The position numbers and the translations under genes are program-made. Of a stretch of DNA of 64,000 bases, positions 52,469 through 60,814 are shown piece after piece (position 1 is the stretch's first letter; each line of letters begins with the position of its first letter). Under the pieces are notes generated by a model. That model saw only the letters and a program-made list of their open reading frames with translations. It was not told the origin of the DNA and did not search any database. Source of the stretch: an uncultured Hyphomonas sp. (GTDB taxonomy: Bacteria; Pseudomonadota; Alphaproteobacteria; Caulobacterales; Hyphomonadaceae); assembly GCF_963678195.1 (NCBI RefSeq), contig NZ_OY782759.1, forward strand, positions 3,100,001-3,164,000, in the 5' to 3' direction.

Positions 52469-53026
52469 ATGACCCGTCTTCGTTCAATGATTGCTGCAGC
52501 CTGCCTTGCAGTGGGGACGGTTTCCGTCACCGCCTGCTCCACCCTGCCCGATGAGGTGGACCGCGCCGAAATCGACGCCGACAGCCGTCAGGCATTGAAC
52601 CAGCTCTACGCCAAGAACGATGCCGCCCGCGCCATCGGCCAGCAGGCCCGCGCCGTGCTTATCTTCCCGTCCATCGTGAAGGCCGGGCTCGGCATCGGTG
52701 GCGCGTATGGCGAAGGCGAGATGCGCCAGGGCGGCGCGGTCACCGGCTACTACTCCACCTTCACGGGCTCGTGGGGCCTGCAGGCGGGTGCGCAGCAATA
52801 TGGCTATGCCGTCTTCCTGATGAATGACGACGCGGTGAAATATGTCCGCGAGTCCGAGGGCTGGGAAATCGGCGTCGGCCCGACCGTGGTGCTGGTGAAT
52901 GCCGGTGTCGCACAGAACCTGTCGACGACCTCCCTGCAGGACGACGCCTATGCCTTCATCTTCGACCAGAAGGGCCTGATGGCCGGCATCTCGATTGAAG
53001 GCACGAAGATCAACAAGCTGAACTAA
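52469..53026 (+). CDS. SYLF-domain lipoprotein
   Basis: A 185-residue protein. It has a lipoprotein signal (RSMIAAACLAVGTVSVTAC) and a SYLF (YSC84-like) domain running KAGLGIGGAYGEGEMRQGGAVTGYYSTF, WGLQAGAQQYGYAVFLM and EGWEIGVGPTVVLVNAGVA. Eukaryotic relatives bind phosphoinositides; in bacteria the function is open, with lipid binding likely. The gene has a good AGGAG-like site before ATG 52469. A terminator follows directly, so it is a one-gene transcript. Confidence 0.88.
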   Translation: MTRLRSMIAAACLAVGTVSVTACSTLPDEVDRAEIDADSRQALNQLYAKNDAARAIGQQARAVLIFPSIVKAGLGIGGAYGEGEMRQGGAVTGYYSTFTGSWGLQAGAQQYGYAVFLMNDDAVKYVRESEGWEIGVGPTVVLVNAGVAQNLSTTSLQDDAYAFIFDQKGLMAGISIEGTKINKLN

Positions 53027-53049
53027 GCGCCGGATGCAAACGACAAAGG

Positions 53050-53082
53050 GGCTGGCCTGTTTCCGGGCCAGCCTCTTTTTTT
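53050..53082 (+). terminator. Intrinsic terminator after SYLF gene
   Basis: GGCTGGCC and GGCCAGCC form a perfect 8-bp stem around an eight-base loop, followed by TC and a run of seven T. It lies 24 bp past the SYLF stop, and the convergent MscS gene ends 15 bp further on, so it serves the SYLF transcript. Confidence 0.85.
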
Positions 53083-53096
53083 GCCCGGTGACCGGA

Positions 53097-53924
53097 TCAG
53101 CTCTGGTTGACCAGGATGACTTTGCGGTGCGGGAACGGGATCTCGATCCCGGCGGCATCCAGCGCCTTCTTCACCTGTTCGGGCACGGAGAAGCGGACCG
53201 TGAAATAGTCCTCGCCCTTGACGAAGGGACGCGTCGCAAACTCGACCGCGCTGTCGCCCAGCGTGTTGACCACAACGACCGGTTCCGGATCATTCAGGAT
53301 CAGTGGATGATCTGCGAAGACCTTGCGGATGACTTCCTTGGCCTTGTCGATGTCTGTGTCATACGACACGCCAAACGCCATCTCGACTCCGCGGATCGGG
53401 TGATGGCTGTGATTGACGATCTTCTCGCCCCAGATCTGGCCGTTCGGAATCACGATTTGCTGATTGTCGAAGGTCTGCAGCACTGTGGTGAACAGCGTGA
53501 TTTCCTCGACCTTGCCGAAACTGCCGGCCGCATCGACGAAATCGCCCACCTTGTAAGGCCGGAAGATCATCAGCATGACCCCTGCCGCAAGGTTGGACAT
53601 GGCCCCCTGCAAGGCGAGGCCGACAGCCAGGCCGGCAGCACCGAGCAGCGCGACGATGGACGTCGTCTCAACGCCAAACCGGTTGAGCACCGCAACGGCC
53701 ACGAAGGCCATGATGGTGTATTTCGCGACGCTGCCCAGGAACCGGAACAGCGTGTCGTCCAGCTTCTCGTGCCGCTCGCCCATCCGGCGCACGGATTTGC
53801 CGATCCTTCCGGCGACCCACAGGCCGACAATAAGGATCACCAGCGCCAGCAGGATGTTCGTTGCCCAGCCCAGCAGGCCGGGCAGGTATTGATTGATGTC
53901 GAGTTGCTCGATCCAGTCTTCCAT
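53097..53924 (-). CDS. Small MscS-type mechanosensitive channel
   Basis: A 275-residue protein with three helices (WATNILLALVILIVGLWVAGRI, KYTIMAFVAVAVLN and the pore helix GAAGLAVGLALQGAMSNLAAG), then the cytoplasmic beta domain VGDFVDAAGSFGKVEEITLF and NGQIWGEKIVNHSHHPIRG. The layout matches the small-conductance channel MscS of E. coli (286 residues). ATG 53924 follows GGGGA; the frame extends upstream without a good start. It is the second MscS-family gene in this window. Confidence 0.93.
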   Translation of the reverse strand: MEDWIEQLDINQYLPGLLGWATNILLALVILIVGLWVAGRIGKSVRRMGERHEKLDDTLFRFLGSVAKYTIMAFVAVAVLNRFGVETTSIVALLGAAGLAVGLALQGAMSNLAAGVMLMIFRPYKVGDFVDAAGSFGKVEEITLFTTVLQTFDNQQIVIPNGQIWGEKIVNHSHHPIRGVEMAFGVSYDTDIDKAKEVIRKVFADHPLILNDPEPVVVVNTLGDSAVEFATRPFVKGEDYFTVRFSVPEQVKKALDAAGIEIPFPHRKVILVNQS

Positions 53925-54038
53925 CAGCTTTCCCCTTCTTAGCTCCACCGCAGCGTGAACAATTCCGCGCCTGAATGGAAGCCGGGTTTTCCATTCATCC
54001 GGCATTCATGTCATGGCTGATGTGGGCGAACAGCCGCC

Positions 54039-55490
54039 CTATCGGAATGGCGGTTCGTCGAAGCTGCGGAGTTTGCGGCTGTGGAGTTTGGCGCCCTTGT
54101 CGGCGGCGAGGCGTTCCAGCGTCTCGATGCCGATACGGATATGCTCGCCAATGGCCCGCTCATAGAAGCGGTTGGCAGCGCCCGGCAGCTTGATCTCGCC
54201 GTGAAGCGGCTTGTCCGAGACGCAGAGCAGCACACCATAGGGCACGCGCAGGCGATAGCCGTTGGCGGCGATGGTCGCGCTTTCCATCTCGATCGCGATG
54301 GCGCGGGATTTGTTGAACCGCGGGGCCGAGGCCGAGAAGCGCAGTTCCCAGTTACGGTCGTCCGTGGTCACCACAGTGCCGGTGCGCAGGCGCTTCTTCA
54401 GCTCGTCGCCGGATTCGCCGGTGACATGGGCGGCTGATTCCTGCAGCGCGATCTGCACCTCTGCCAGCGCCGGGATCGGGATTTCCGGCGGCAGGACGGA
54501 GTCCAGCACATGGTCTTCGCGCAGATAGGCATGGGCCAGCACATAGTCGCCGATGGCCTGGCTGTGGCGCAGGCCGCCGCAATGGCCGACCATCAGCCAG
54601 CATTGCGGACGGATGACGGCCAGATGGTCCGTGATCGTTTTCGCATTGGACGGGCCGACACCGATGTTGACCAGCGTGATGCCGGTATTGTTCGGCGCGC
54701 GGAGGTGATAGGCTGGCATCTGCGAGCGGCGCCAGGGAGAGGCATCGATCTCGGCGCGGGAGGTATCCGTCGGCTCTGTAATCTCCAGCCCACCCGGCAC
54801 GGACAGCGATGTGTAGCGCGATCCATTGGCGAGCTGCTCCAGCCCCCAGTCACAGAACGCATCGACATAGCGGTGATAGTTCGTAAACAGAATATAATGC
54901 TGGAAATGCTCCACCGGCGTGCCGGTATAATGCTGCAACCGCTTCAGGGAGAAGTCGGTCCGCAGCGCATCGAACAGGGCCAGCGGGCGTTCGGTGAAAG
55001 GCTCGTACATTTCGCCATCGGCCACCTCGTCGCCGATCTCCGCCAGGTCGGGGCTCGGGAAATGGCGGGCGAGCTCTGCCGGGGAAATTTCCTCAAGGCC
55101 AGAGGCCTGCCCCTGCTCCCACACATAGGCATAGGGCATTTCCGACTGCGAGGGTTCGACGAAGACCTCGATCTCGTAATACTTCAGCAGCGGGGTCAGC
55201 TGTTCTATCAGATAGGGGCGGAAAAAGTCCGGCCGGGTGAAGGTAGAGATATAGGTGCCGGGTTCCGAGATACGGCCGAAGGACCGCGAGATACGCGGGG
55301 CCGGGCCATCCGGATTGTAGACGATCCGGATCTGCGGATAGCAGAAGGCACCGGAGGCACGCAGGGCCGGATCGGGCGGCGTGCCTTCATGCAGGAATTT
55401 ATCGAGGGCGGCGGCTTGCGCCTCAACGGCCTCAGCGTAGAGCTTTTCGAGGGCGTCAATGACGGCTTCAGGTGTAGTGAGTTTTGACAT
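54039..55490 (-). CDS. amn: AMP nucleosidase
   Basis: Splits AMP into adenine and ribose 5-phosphate. The 483-residue length matches E. coli Amn. It has an N-terminal domain (GAFCYPQIRIVYNPDGPAPRISRSFGRI), then a nucleoside-phosphorylase-like domain with VNIGVGPSNAKTITDHLAVIRPQCWLMVGHCGGLRHSQAIGDYVLA and AIAIEMESATIAANGYR. It lowers AMP when adenylate charge drops. It stands on its own between the MscS gene (115 bp) and the next minus-strand gene (129 bp). Confidence 0.95.
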   Translation of the reverse strand: MSKLTTPEAVIDALEKLYAEAVEAQAAALDKFLHEGTPPDPALRASGAFCYPQIRIVYNPDGPAPRISRSFGRISEPGTYISTFTRPDFFRPYLIEQLTPLLKYYEIEVFVEPSQSEMPYAYVWEQGQASGLEEISPAELARHFPSPDLAEIGDEVADGEMYEPFTERPLALFDALRTDFSLKRLQHYTGTPVEHFQHYILFTNYHRYVDAFCDWGLEQLANGSRYTSLSVPGGLEITEPTDTSRAEIDASPWRRSQMPAYHLRAPNNTGITLVNIGVGPSNAKTITDHLAVIRPQCWLMVGHCGGLRHSQAIGDYVLAHAYLREDHVLDSVLPPEIPIPALAEVQIALQESAAHVTGESGDELKKRLRTGTVVTTDDRNWELRFSASAPRFNKSRAIAIEMESATIAANGYRLRVPYGVLLCVSDKPLHGEIKLPGAANRFYERAIGEHIRIGIETLERLAADKGAKLHSRKLRSFDEPPFR

Positions 55491-55619
55491 GTCGCCATCT
55501 GCCCCAGAGGAAGGGGCCTGTCAATTCACCATGATATGACAGCGGCCAGCTCTTGCGCCAGCACGGGCGCCCGGCACGGGGCAGCCCCGGCCGGTGAAAA
55601 GCCATGTGTTCAGGAAGCT

Positions 55620-56312
55620 TCAACCGGAGTCGAGAACCGGCAACCAGCTGAGCGCCGCATCGTGCAGTGTCCAGAACAGTTCGCGCGTGACGGGCGGATT
55701 CTGCAGCCCGGTACAGGCGGCGGGCGGCTCGTCTGCGACGGGCAGCGGAAGGGATTTGTCGGCCCGGATGCGGGCGAGCTTGCGGCGGAAGCGGACAAGT
55801 TGTGCCTCCGGGTCGCTGAGCGCCTGTTCCAGCGCCGCGAAGCGATTCATCAGACGTTTCGCAGGTACGGGGTCCTGCGGGCCGGGCCGCGCTTCAGGGT
55901 CTGCCCGGCCAGGCTCGTAACGGGCACGGGCCGCAAGCCGCGCGGCGAGGCGGGACGCTTTCTGTGCAGGCGATAGCGAGGTCTCGGTCAGGCGGAAGAC
56001 AGGCAGCCCGAAGACACGGGGGTCCGCAGCACCGGCGGGCGGTGGCGCACCCTGACGGGACTCCCTGCTTAAAGATGCGGCGCCTGCCTCCGGCAGCGGC
56101 GTCTCCATCGCGATCAGGAACAGGATGCGGCGCACCATCGTCTCCAGCCGCTTCAATTCGGCATCCACGGCCTGGCACACCGCGCGCGGCAGGAAGGCGC
56201 GCATGCCCAGCGGGCCGAGGCCCAGCCGGGTGGCGAGCGCAGCGGCCTGCTGGCCGGCATAGGCCCAGGCGAGGCCAAGAGAGGCAGAGAGACGGACAGG
56301 TGAAATCATCAT
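55620..56312 (-). CDS. Protein of unknown function, possible surface-associated helical protein
   Basis: A 230-residue protein from ATG 56312 (the next codon is also ATG). A hydrophobic, Ala-rich N-terminus (SASLGLAWAYAGQQAAALATRLGLGPLG) is followed by helices LKRLETMVRRILFLIAME and a basic Arg-rich middle (ASRLAARLAARARYEPGRADPEARPGP). The C-terminus holds ERELFWTLHDAALSWLPVLDSG-like hydrophobic residues. There is no clear signal peptide; it may be membrane-associated. I do not recognise a family. The DUF1203 gene diverges from it 126 bp away. Confidence 0.6.
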   Translation of the reverse strand: MMISPVRLSASLGLAWAYAGQQAAALATRLGLGPLGMRAFLPRAVCQAVDAELKRLETMVRRILFLIAMETPLPEAGAASLSRESRQGAPPPAGAADPRVFGLPVFRLTETSLSPAQKASRLAARLAARARYEPGRADPEARPGPQDPVPAKRLMNRFAALEQALSDPEAQLVRFRRKLARIRADKSLPLPVADEPPAACTGLQNPPVTRELFWTLHDAALSWLPVLDSG

Positions 56313-56438
56313 GGCACCCAGCCTGCCCTCTTCCCGGTTCAGACGGATTCGCTTCGCCTCTGTCCGACAGCAAGCAGCGGGTGGGCCAGGTGCCGGCAAA
56401 GGCGATACGCCGACGGCACAAAAGAAGGAGATCTGTCC

Positions 56439-56906
56439 ATGCCATTCCGGATCCGTCCCCTGCCCGCCGCCCCGTTCGCGGGCCTCTCCGGCCTCAGCGA
56501 GGCGGCGCTGGTCACCCGGCTTATCAAACGCCTGGTGGTGGATACCTGCCCCGGCTATCCCTGCCGCGTCAGCCTTGAAGACGCCCGGCCGGGCGAGACG
56601 GTACACCTGCTGCACTTCACGCATCAGGACGCGGCGACGCCGTTCCGCGCCAGTCATGCGATCTATGTGCGCGACGGCGTAGCGTCTGCAAACCTTCCGC
56701 GAGGCGTGGTTCCGGATATGATCCGTAGGCGCATGATATCCCTGCGCGCCTTCGATTTCAGCGGCATGATGGTTAATGCGGACATCGCAGATGGTGCTGA
56801 CGTCGGGGCATGTATCGAAACGCTGTTCCGGCATCCGTCTACAGATTATATCCACCTCCATTTTGCAAAGCAGGGTTGCTTTGCTGCAAGGGTCGACCAG
56901 ACGTAA
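56439..56906 (+). CDS. DUF1203 family protein
   Basis: A 155-residue protein. The start FRIRPLPAAPFAGLSGLSEAAL, the CPGYPCRVSLEDARPGETVHLLHF segment and the end TDYIHLHFAKQGCFAARV match the DUF1203 family, which is widespread in proteobacteria and fungi with unknown function. Two Cys (TCPGYPC) near residue 40 are regular in the family. The gene has a plausible AAGGAG site before ATG 56439 and stands alone. Confidence 0.88.
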   Translation: MPFRIRPLPAAPFAGLSGLSEAALVTRLIKRLVVDTCPGYPCRVSLEDARPGETVHLLHFTHQDAATPFRASHAIYVRDGVASANLPRGVVPDMIRRRMISLRAFDFSGMMVNADIADGADVGACIETLFRHPSTDYIHLHFAKQGCFAARVDQT

Positions 56907-57252
56907 ATCTTGAAGGATTTCTGAAGGTTCGCCTGACAGCGGGTGACTGCAGTACACACTGCCTTTCGCAGGACACGGCAAAGCTTTGGGCAAATGTGCA
57001 CGAACGGCAGGCGGTCAGGATTCCTACAGGCTTCTGGCAGTGGCTGGCTGATAAAACCCTCTTGTAATGCTGCGCTTGCGAGACGATTGTTGCGGTGCAG
57101 CACGCGACCGCTTCGGGGCTGGCCAGCGTCTGCCCGGGAGTGTGTGTCCGGGCCGGCGTGTTTCGGGGCGATTGAGTTGCGTAATGCGCGCTGAGGGAGG
57201 AGTTTCAAAGCCGTTGGGAAGACGGCACCAAACTCTGAAGGACCAAATTCTC
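56907..57252. other. 346-bp region without a supported gene
   Basis: I see no gene with a convincing start, ribosome-binding site or protein-like sequence here. Open frames across it read as low-quality Arg/Ser/Cys-rich sequence. It must contain the promoter of the UrcA gene at 57253, since the DUF1203 gene before it appears to stand alone, but no clear promoter or operator can be assigned. Confidence 0.6.
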
Positions 57253-57606
57253 ATGATGAAACAAATGATTGCGGCCGCCGCCCTCGTTGCCGTCGTGCCG
57301 TTCGCCGCCTCCGCTGAAATTTCGACACCGATCACCGTAGACATCTCCTATGACCACGACCTGCTGGCATCCGATTCGGGCGCCGAGATCGTGCTCTCCG
57401 ACATTCAGTCCCAGGCCCGCAGCGCCTGCACCGCGTCGGGCGGCAAGTTCGGTCGCGCCCCGATGGTCGACCGCGACTGCGTCGATGACGTGATGGCCCA
57501 GGCGGCTGTCAAAATCCTGCAGGCGCGTGAAGAAATGGGCCTGGCAACAGCGCCGAAGTTCGCCCGCCTCGCATCGGTCGAAACTGCCTCTTACGAACAA
57601 CGCTAG
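57253..57606 (+). CDS. UrcA family secreted protein
   Basis: A 117-residue protein with a signal peptide (MIAAAALVAVVPFAASA) and a UrcA domain: PITVDISYDHDLLASDSGAEIVLSDIQSQARSAC, then DRDCVDDVMAQAAVKIL. The two Cys are typical and probably form a disulfide. UrcA proteins are abundant in sphingomonads and related alphaproteobacteria; their role is unknown. AAGGA precedes ATG 57253 by eleven bases; the next codon is also ATG-proximal. A hairpin follows the gene. Confidence 0.85.
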   Translation: MMKQMIAAAALVAVVPFAASAEISTPITVDISYDHDLLASDSGAEIVLSDIQSQARSACTASGGKFGRAPMVDRDCVDDVMAQAAVKILQAREEMGLATAPKFARLASVETASYEQR

Positions 57607-57632
57607 ACCATTTCCTCCCGGAATAGCGTTGG

Positions 57633-57660
57633 AGGGGCGCCCGCGGCCACGGGCGCCCCT
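57633..57660 (+). terminator. Hairpin after UrcA gene
   Basis: AGGGGCGCCCG and CGGGCGCCCCT form a perfect 11-bp stem with a six-base loop, 26 bp after the UrcA stop. No T-run follows, so it may end transcription with Rho help or protect the 3' end. Confidence 0.6.
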
Positions 57661-57849
57661 CACTGATTCCGGCTTCCCCACTTATGCGCTGCTCTGTGGG
57701 TGCCCTCGTTTGCCTCCTTATCAGAGAAATGGCATCCGGATATTTCTCCTTTTCAGGGAAACTTTTATTGACTCCTCGCCTAAATTGGCCAGTATTTCTA
57801 CCTATGAGGGCGACGCATCACTGAATTAAACCAGAGAGAGGTAGGGAAT

Positions 57850-58122
57850 ATGATCAGCAAAATCTTTGCAGCAGGCGCAGCGCTGGCAAGCGCCGGCATT
57901 CTGGCGACCACCGCGCCGGGGCCATCTACGGACACACTGCCCGTCGCTTCCCCCGAACAGGTAGACATCAATGCGTTCATGGAAAAGTACAGATCCCCCG
58001 ATACCAAAACTGTCTCCCGCAGCTGTACCCTGATCAAGGAAGAGCCATGGGGTGTCTGTATCTATGATTGCGATGGTGAATGGTGCCTGGCCGATTGCGA
58101 TGGCCCCATACGGTGTAACTAG
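57850..58122 (+). CDS. Small secreted six-cysteine protein
   Basis: A 90-residue protein starting at ATG 57850 after GAGAGGTAGGG. A signal peptide (MISKIFAAGAALASAGILA) precedes a linker and a C-terminal part of 33 residues holding six Cys with spacing C-x10-C-x3-C-x4-C-x3-C-x5-C. It includes two DCDG repeats (YDCDGEWC and ADCDG). Three disulfides are likely, giving a compact exported domain. I recognise no family. Candidates such as a small binding protein, inhibitor or signalling peptide remain open. A terminator follows. Confidence 0.75.
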   Translation: MISKIFAAGAALASAGILATTAPGPSTDTLPVASPEQVDINAFMEKYRSPDTKTVSRSCTLIKEEPWGVCIYDCDGEWCLADCDGPIRCN

Positions 58123-58165
58123 CCGTAGTATCGACAAATTCCCCTGAGCCGGAATCCGGCCGCAA

Positions 58166-58196
58166 GAAAGACCCGGCCGGGAAAACCGGGTCTTTC
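58166..58196. terminator. Bidirectional terminator between the six-Cys gene and the YXWGXW gene
   Basis: GAAAGACCCGG and CCGGGTCTTTC form a perfect 11-bp stem around a nine-base loop. It lies between two converging genes, 44 bp past the six-Cys stop and 26 bp before the end of the lipoprotein gene. Short T-runs occur on both strands. Confidence 0.7.
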
Positions 58197-58221
58197 CGAC
58201 TGAGCTGGCAGCTGAAGGGGT

Positions 58222-58566
58222 CTATTTCCAGCGGCCAGGCTTACGGTACCAACCCCGATTGGTCTTCACCCACTGGTCCGGCACCCAGAGGGCCCCGGTA
58301 CGCGGGGGTGACCGGTCCCAATGACCGTCGACCCAGACAAAGTCAGTTCCCGTCCAGTTCCAGTAACCGCTGATCCAGACCGACAGGGAGGTCGGACGCG
58401 GCGGAATGATCACATTGCGCGGCGGGGGCGGCGCGGTCGTGATGTAAACGGTGCCCGCCGGGGGCGGACCATAATGCCGGTACGGACCGCCATAGCCGGC
58501 ACAGGCCGTCAGCGCGGACAGGGCGGCGACGGCGGCAGCAACGCGAAGCGCGGGTCTGCTGGACAT
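58222..58566 (-). CDS. YXWGXW-repeat lipoprotein
   Basis: A 114-residue protein with a lipoprotein signal (VAAAVAALSALTAC) and Trp-rich repeats: VWISGYWNWTG, FVWVDGHWDRSP and LWVPDQWVKTNRGWYRKPGRW. These match the YXWGXW (BcpO-like) repeat family of outer-membrane-associated small lipoproteins with unknown role. It lies 14 bp downstream of the EF-hand gene, so they are likely co-transcribed. Confidence 0.85.
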   Translation of the reverse strand: MSSRPALRVAAAVAALSALTACAGYGGPYRHYGPPPAGTVYITTAPPPPRNVIIPPRPTSLSVWISGYWNWTGTDFVWVDGHWDRSPPRTGALWVPDQWVKTNRGWYRKPGRWK

Positions 58567-58580
58567 GCTTCACCCTCCCC

Positions 58581-59237
58581 TCACATGCCGCGATTGTAGG
58601 ATTGCAGCTCGCCCCAGCTCAGCTGGCCATCATCATTCGTGTCGGCCTCCAGCCAGGCATGCTCGCCAAAGCGCATGTATTCTTCGCGGCTGACGACGCC
58701 ATCGCCATTGCCGTCCATGACGCGGTAGCGCTCCGTCTTGCGCAGGTTCGCCTGCTGGCGCATCAGCGCCTGGCGTTCCGGATTGGTATCGCTGTAGGGG
58801 CCGGGGCCGAAGCGCGCGGCGTGATATTCTTCCAGCGTCAGGCCATTACCGTCGGCATCCATCTGGCTGAACATGTCCTTGTGCCAATCTTCGAATTCGG
58901 CGCGGTTGACCCGGGCGTCGCCGTCCCGGTCGAATTTCTGCAGACGGTCCTGCGTGCCGAGATAGCGCCGGTCCCGGTCCGGATCGCGGATCATGTCACG
59001 GTCGCGGTCCTGCAGCTTGTCGCGGCCGGACGCCGGGTCCATCACGCGCAGCCGGTCGCGGTCCATGTCGCCGGCCGGGACGCCCATGCCTGAACCTTGG
59101 CCCATACCTTGGCCAGTGCCCTGCCCGGTCCCTTGTCCACCACCCTGACGGTTTCCGCCCTGCGCATCGGCAAGGCCTCCAACAGCAATCGCGCCAGCCA
59201 GGATCGCGGCTGCGCCCAGGAATTTCAGTTTCAGCAT
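58581..59237 (-). CDS. Secreted four-EF-hand protein
   Basis: A 218-residue protein. A signal peptide (KFLGAAAILAGAIAVGGLADA) is followed by a Gly/Gln repeat (GQGTGQGTGQGMGQG), an Asp/Arg-rich linker and four EF-hand calcium loops: DRDGDARVNRAE, DADGNGLTLEEY, DGNGDGVVSREE and DTNDDGQLSWGE. It should bind calcium in the periplasm or outside the cell. It lies upstream of the YXWGXW lipoprotein gene on the same strand. Its partner and role are unknown. Confidence 0.9.
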   Translation of the reverse strand: MLKLKFLGAAAILAGAIAVGGLADAQGGNRQGGGQGTGQGTGQGMGQGSGMGVPAGDMDRDRLRVMDPASGRDKLQDRDRDMIRDPDRDRRYLGTQDRLQKFDRDGDARVNRAEFEDWHKDMFSQMDADGNGLTLEEYHAARFGPGPYSDTNPERQALMRQQANLRKTERYRVMDGNGDGVVSREEYMRFGEHAWLEADTNDDGQLSWGELQSYNRGM

Positions 59238-59464
59238 GTCTACCTCCTGATGCTGAACTCACCGCAGACAAAGCCCTGCGGCCGGCCCCTTCCCGTCAGG
59301 ACCTGTCTGACAGAACTGGCTGACATCTGCCTGACGGGGACAACATGCGCGTACGGAGAGGTAGATCGTCCCCGGGGCGGATCCTTGCTGCGGGGTTAAT
59401 ACAATGTGGAAGCTTCACCTCCGTTGTTTCCCATATCTCAACAAGGCCGGGTTATCCGCGGAGT

Positions 59465-60730
59465 ATGGAAAATTGTCTCTCGCATCTGACGAGTTCACTG
59501 GTATCGAAGGATTCCGATACCCTGGACACAGGCAAGTCAGATCTCTTTGCGTCCGCGCTTGCGGTCGTTCGCGAACATCTCGGCCTGGATGTTACCTATA
59601 TTTCTGAAATCACCGAGCGGCACATGGTCTATCACCATGTCTGCGATCCGGCAGGCCAGGATGCCCCGGACGATAACCGGCTCAATGCCGGCGACAAGCT
59701 GGCGCACAGTAAAGCCTATTGTCACAATGTCGCCGTCGGGAATTTGCCCGAATTGATCCGCGACACGCAGACGGTCGCGCTGGCACAGGACCTGTCCGTC
59801 ACGAAAAACCTGGACATCGCCTCGCATATCGGTGTCCCGATCCAGCTGAAGGACGGGCGGATTTACGGCATGATGTGCGGCTTCAGCCACACGCCGAACG
59901 AAACGCTGAACGAACGCGACCTGGCGACCATGCGGATCTTCGCAAATCTGGTGGGCGAACACCTGGACGAAAAAATCCGTACCGAGGCAATGACCGAAAC
60001 CAAGCGCCGCCGTGTGCGCGACGTGCTCGACTCCGGGTCGCTGGACGTCGCCTTCCAGCCGATCGTCAACATTACGAGCATGCAGACTGTGGGCTATGAA
60101 GCGCTCAGCCGCTTCTCCGGCCCCGGCGCCTGCCCGCCGGACATCCTGTTTGCAGAAGCCGCCGACGTCGGCTGCCTCGCCGAACTGGAACTGCACGCAA
60201 TCGAAAAGGCCCTCAGCGCCATGCCGCTGCTGGAACCGCGCCAGTTCCTGTCGGTCAACGCATCGCCCTCCACCATCGTCAACGAGGATTTCCTCCAGCT
60301 GGTCTCGCAATACCCGTTGCAGCGGATCGTCGTCGAAGTGACCGAGCATGCGCAGGTCGGCAGTTACGAGGAGCTGAAAACCGCCCTTGCCCCGCTGCGC
60401 CGCCAGGGCACCCGCCTTGCCGTGGACGATGCAGGTGCGGGCTATGCCTCCATGCGCCATATCCTTCAGCTGCATCCCGACATCATCAAGCTGGACATGA
60501 GCATCACGCGGGATCTGGATTCCTGCGCGTCTCACCGGGCGCTCGTCCGGGCGCTTGTGTCATTCACGCTGGAAACACGCGGACATGTGGTTGCCGAAGG
60601 GATCGAGAAGGATTCAGAGCTCGCCATCCTGCGCGAACTCGGCGTGCACAAGGGACAGGGTTACCTGCTCGGGCGCCCGTCGACGAAACTGCCCGACCTG
60701 CCGGAAACGGATTTGCGCCTGCGCGCCTGA
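59465..60730 (+). CDS. GAF-EAL cyclic-di-GMP phosphodiesterase
   Basis: A 421-residue cytoplasmic protein. A GAF domain (about 25-180, EHLGLDVTYISEI, YCHNVAVGNLPELI, LNERDLATMRIFA) probably senses a small ligand. The EAL domain from about 195 keeps the catalytic residues: YEALSRF, FLSVNASPS, VVEVTEHAQV, AVDDAGAGYASM, IIKLDMSI, VAEGIEKDSELA and GQGYLLGRP. It should hydrolyse c-di-GMP to pGpG, promoting motility over attachment. There is no GGDEF domain. I chose ATG 59465, giving the usual domain start; the longer frame to 59345 has no family support. Confidence 0.88.
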   Translation: MENCLSHLTSSLVSKDSDTLDTGKSDLFASALAVVREHLGLDVTYISEITERHMVYHHVCDPAGQDAPDDNRLNAGDKLAHSKAYCHNVAVGNLPELIRDTQTVALAQDLSVTKNLDIASHIGVPIQLKDGRIYGMMCGFSHTPNETLNERDLATMRIFANLVGEHLDEKIRTEAMTETKRRRVRDVLDSGSLDVAFQPIVNITSMQTVGYEALSRFSGPGACPPDILFAEAADVGCLAELELHAIEKALSAMPLLEPRQFLSVNASPSTIVNEDFLQLVSQYPLQRIVVEVTEHAQVGSYEELKTALAPLRRQGTRLAVDDAGAGYASMRHILQLHPDIIKLDMSITRDLDSCASHRALVRALVSFTLETRGHVVAEGIEKDSELAILRELGVHKGQGYLLGRPSTKLPDLPETDLRLRA

Positions 60731-60753
60731 TCGAAAGCGGTCAACAGACATGA

Positions 60754-60790
60754 AAAAGCCGCCGGCAAATTCCTGCCGGCGGCTTTTCTT
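60754..60790. terminator. Bidirectional terminator between EAL gene and nrdB
   Basis: A perfect 14-bp stem (AAAAGCCGCCGGCA / TGCCGGCGGCTTTT) with loop AATTCC ends with TTTTCTTT on the plus side and AAAAA on the minus side. It lies between the convergent EAL and nrdB genes and can serve both. Confidence 0.9.
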
Positions 60791-60814
60791 TATACTGAGG
60801 TCCCTGCCCCGGTC

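Noticed and set aside
56810-57067. Small open frame in the 346-bp gap
   Set aside because: It overlaps the end of the DUF1203 gene and has no ribosome-binding site, and its translation (CRP-rich, Arg/Ser) is not protein-like.
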